From positions 1-6,692 of the forward strand of contig URQX01000090.1 of NCBI GenBank assembly GCA_900550175.1: 6,692 nt of DNA. The letters run 5' to 3'. Shown here one piece after another: positions 5,900 through 6,692 of this stretch (within the stretch, counting starts at the first letter, position 1; each line of letters begins with the position of its first letter). The translations under genes and the position numbers were made by a program. This stretch comes from an uncultured Veillonella sp. Lineage in GTDB: Bacteria; Bacillota; Negativicutes; Veillonellales; Veillonellaceae. The notes under the pieces are model-generated. The model had not been told where the DNA came from. It saw nothing but the letters and a program-made list of their open reading frames with translations, and did not search any database.

Positions 5900-5909
5900 G
5901 AATTTTATG
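5878..5909. repeat. Inverted repeat between rsuA and pepP
   Basis: Perfect 8-bp arms CATAAAAT (5878-5885) and ATTTTATG (5902-5909) enclose a second inverted pair, CTAT (5888-5891) and ATAG (5897-5900), around the loop ATTGA. In the rsuA direction no U-tract follows, so it is a poor terminator there. In the plus direction a TTTTTT run follows at 5913-5918, but no plus-strand gene precedes it. It overlaps the -35 box and spacer of the candidate pepP promoter, so it could be an operator or an AT-rich mRNA-end hairpin. Confidence 0.5.
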
Positions 5910-6611
5910 CTATTTTTTGAAAGTCTCTATATCATCTGGGGTTAAGTCCTGTACAGAACCAACCTCTTCAATATCGGTTAAATCTATATGACCTATGGTT
6001 AGACGCTTTAAATAGGTAACAGTGCCGCCAGCAGCACCAATCATACGTTTGACTTGATGATATTTGCCTTCTTCAATGGTAATATGCAGAGATTGAGAAG
6101 ATACAACATCAATTAAAGCAGGCTTGCAATGGGTTCCGTCACCTAGTACAATCCCCTCTTTTATACGTTGAATTCCTTCTTCTGTTAACTCACCATCATA
6201 TTCTACGTAATAAACCTTGGATACATGTTTATTACCATTGATGATTGAATGTCCCCAAACACCATCATTGGTAAGCAACAGTAATCCTTCTGTATCCTTG
6301 TCTAATCTTCCCACAGGAACTACCCCCATTTTAATATATTCAGGGGGCAATAAATCCATTACAACGGGATGATTTGCATCCTCCACAGCTGTAACATAGC
6401 CTTTGGGTTTATGAAATTTTACATAATACTGCTGCTTAGTATTAACCACTTGTCCATCAACTGTTATTACATCAGATTCAATATCAACGTGGATATCTTT
6501 TTTTGTTGTTATTTCACCATTAATAGTAACTCTTTGATCCTTTAAGAGTTGATGAACTTCTTTTCGACTGCCATAAGCTTTATTAGCTAATAATTTATCG
6601 AGTCGCATCAT
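5910..6611 (-). CDS. rsuA: RsuA-family 16S rRNA pseudouridine synthase
   Basis: This enzyme isomerises a uridine in rRNA to pseudouridine; in E. coli the RsuA target is U516 of 16S rRNA. The N-terminal S4 RNA-binding domain covers about 1-60 (MRLDKLLANKAYGSRKEV, then VTINGE and DVITVDGQ). The catalytic domain has KPKGYVTA (68-75) and PVGRLDKDTEGLLLLTNDG (99-117) with catalytic Asp104. It then shows SKVYYVEYDGEL and the RsuA-like end EEGKYHQVKRMIGAAGG, then LKRLTIGHIDL. The 233 residues match E. coli RsuA (231). The end of the protein favours RsuA over the RluB/RluE relatives, but the target base is inferred. Two adjacent ATG codons, at 6611 and 6608, are possible. AAGGA at 6617-6621 is five or eight bases away, and either start overlaps the stop of the upstream gene. 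Confidence 0.92.
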   Translation of the reverse strand: MMRLDKLLANKAYGSRKEVHQLLKDQRVTINGEITTKKDIHVDIESDVITVDGQVVNTKQQYYVKFHKPKGYVTAVEDANHPVVMDLLPPEYIKMGVVPVGRLDKDTEGLLLLTNDGVWGHSIINGNKHVSKVYYVEYDGELTEEGIQRIKEGIVLGDGTHCKPALIDVVSSQSLHITIEEGKYHQVKRMIGAAGGTVTYLKRLTIGHIDLTDIEEVGSVQDLTPDDIETFKK

Positions 6612-6692
6612 ACATGTCCTTGGAGTAATTCAACATGAGCCGTATCATTGAGCAAATTCAAAATATTATGATCGTATTCGCCCATACCATTA
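6608..6692 (-). CDS. C-terminal end of an unidentified upstream gene (partial)
   Basis: One minus-strand frame is open from the right edge to a TGA at 6610-6608; the other two contain stops. It would encode the last 27 residues of a protein, containing MGEYDHNILNLLNDT and ending in HVELLQGHV. The TGA overlaps the rsuA ATG codons in the ATGATG arrangement, a joint like those between the other genes here, and this is the main reason to believe it is real. The fragment is too short for me to name a family. It could be a chance open frame, since 28 open codons are not rare, but the overlap geometry and the AAGGA within its end favour a genuine gene. Confidence 0.5.
   Translation of the reverse strand, partial: NGMGEYDHNILNLLNDTAHVELLQGHV

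Noticed and set aside
5902..5918. Bidirectional terminator at the rsuA/pepP palindrome
   Set aside because: The T-run lies only on the plus-strand side and inside the rsuA 3' coding end (the AAAAAA of its last lysine codons). No plus-strand gene needs termination.

Overview
The window is a compact block of housekeeping genes, all on the minus strand, so the biological order runs from high to low coordinates. The DNA is AT-rich by eye. Gene content and order (efp, two Asp23-family genes, nusB, a TsaD-like gene, xseA, xseB, ispA) suggest a Firmicutes-lineage anaerobe. I think a Negativicutes member such as Veillonella is most likely, but that comes from recalled gene order and protein flavour, not from a search.

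Upstream part (6692 to 4193). The last 27 codons of an unidentified gene overlap the start of an RsuA-type 16S rRNA pseudouridine synthase. A 64-bp AT-rich gap follows, holding a palindrome and a plausible extended -10 promoter. Next comes an M24 Xaa-Pro peptidase gene, then efp (elongation factor P) 15 bp later. A long hairpin with a U-tract ends this unit.

Downstream part (4057 to 1). Two diverged Asp23/Gls24-family genes lead into nusB, a TsaD/Kae1-like gene, xseA, xseB and the 5' part of ispA, which runs off the left edge. The joints are tight: 11-nt and 26-nt overlaps, a 1-nt TAATG overlap, a 2-nt gap, a 9-nt gap, and stop codons lying inside or beside the next Shine-Dalgarno sequence. 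This looks like one co-transcribed, translationally coupled operon. It combines envelope-associated Asp23 proteins, transcription antitermination (NusB), DNA repair (exonuclease VII) and isoprenoid synthesis (farnesyl diphosphate synthase).

No mobile elements, tRNA or rRNA genes, CRISPR arrays or signs of recent transfer were seen. No gene-free stretch exceeds 300 bp. I see no obviously new system. The best leads are the TsaD-like paralogue, which keeps the metal-ligand pattern but has lost parts of the TsaD signature, and the efp/asp23 junction, where a possible promoter lies inside a terminator hairpin.
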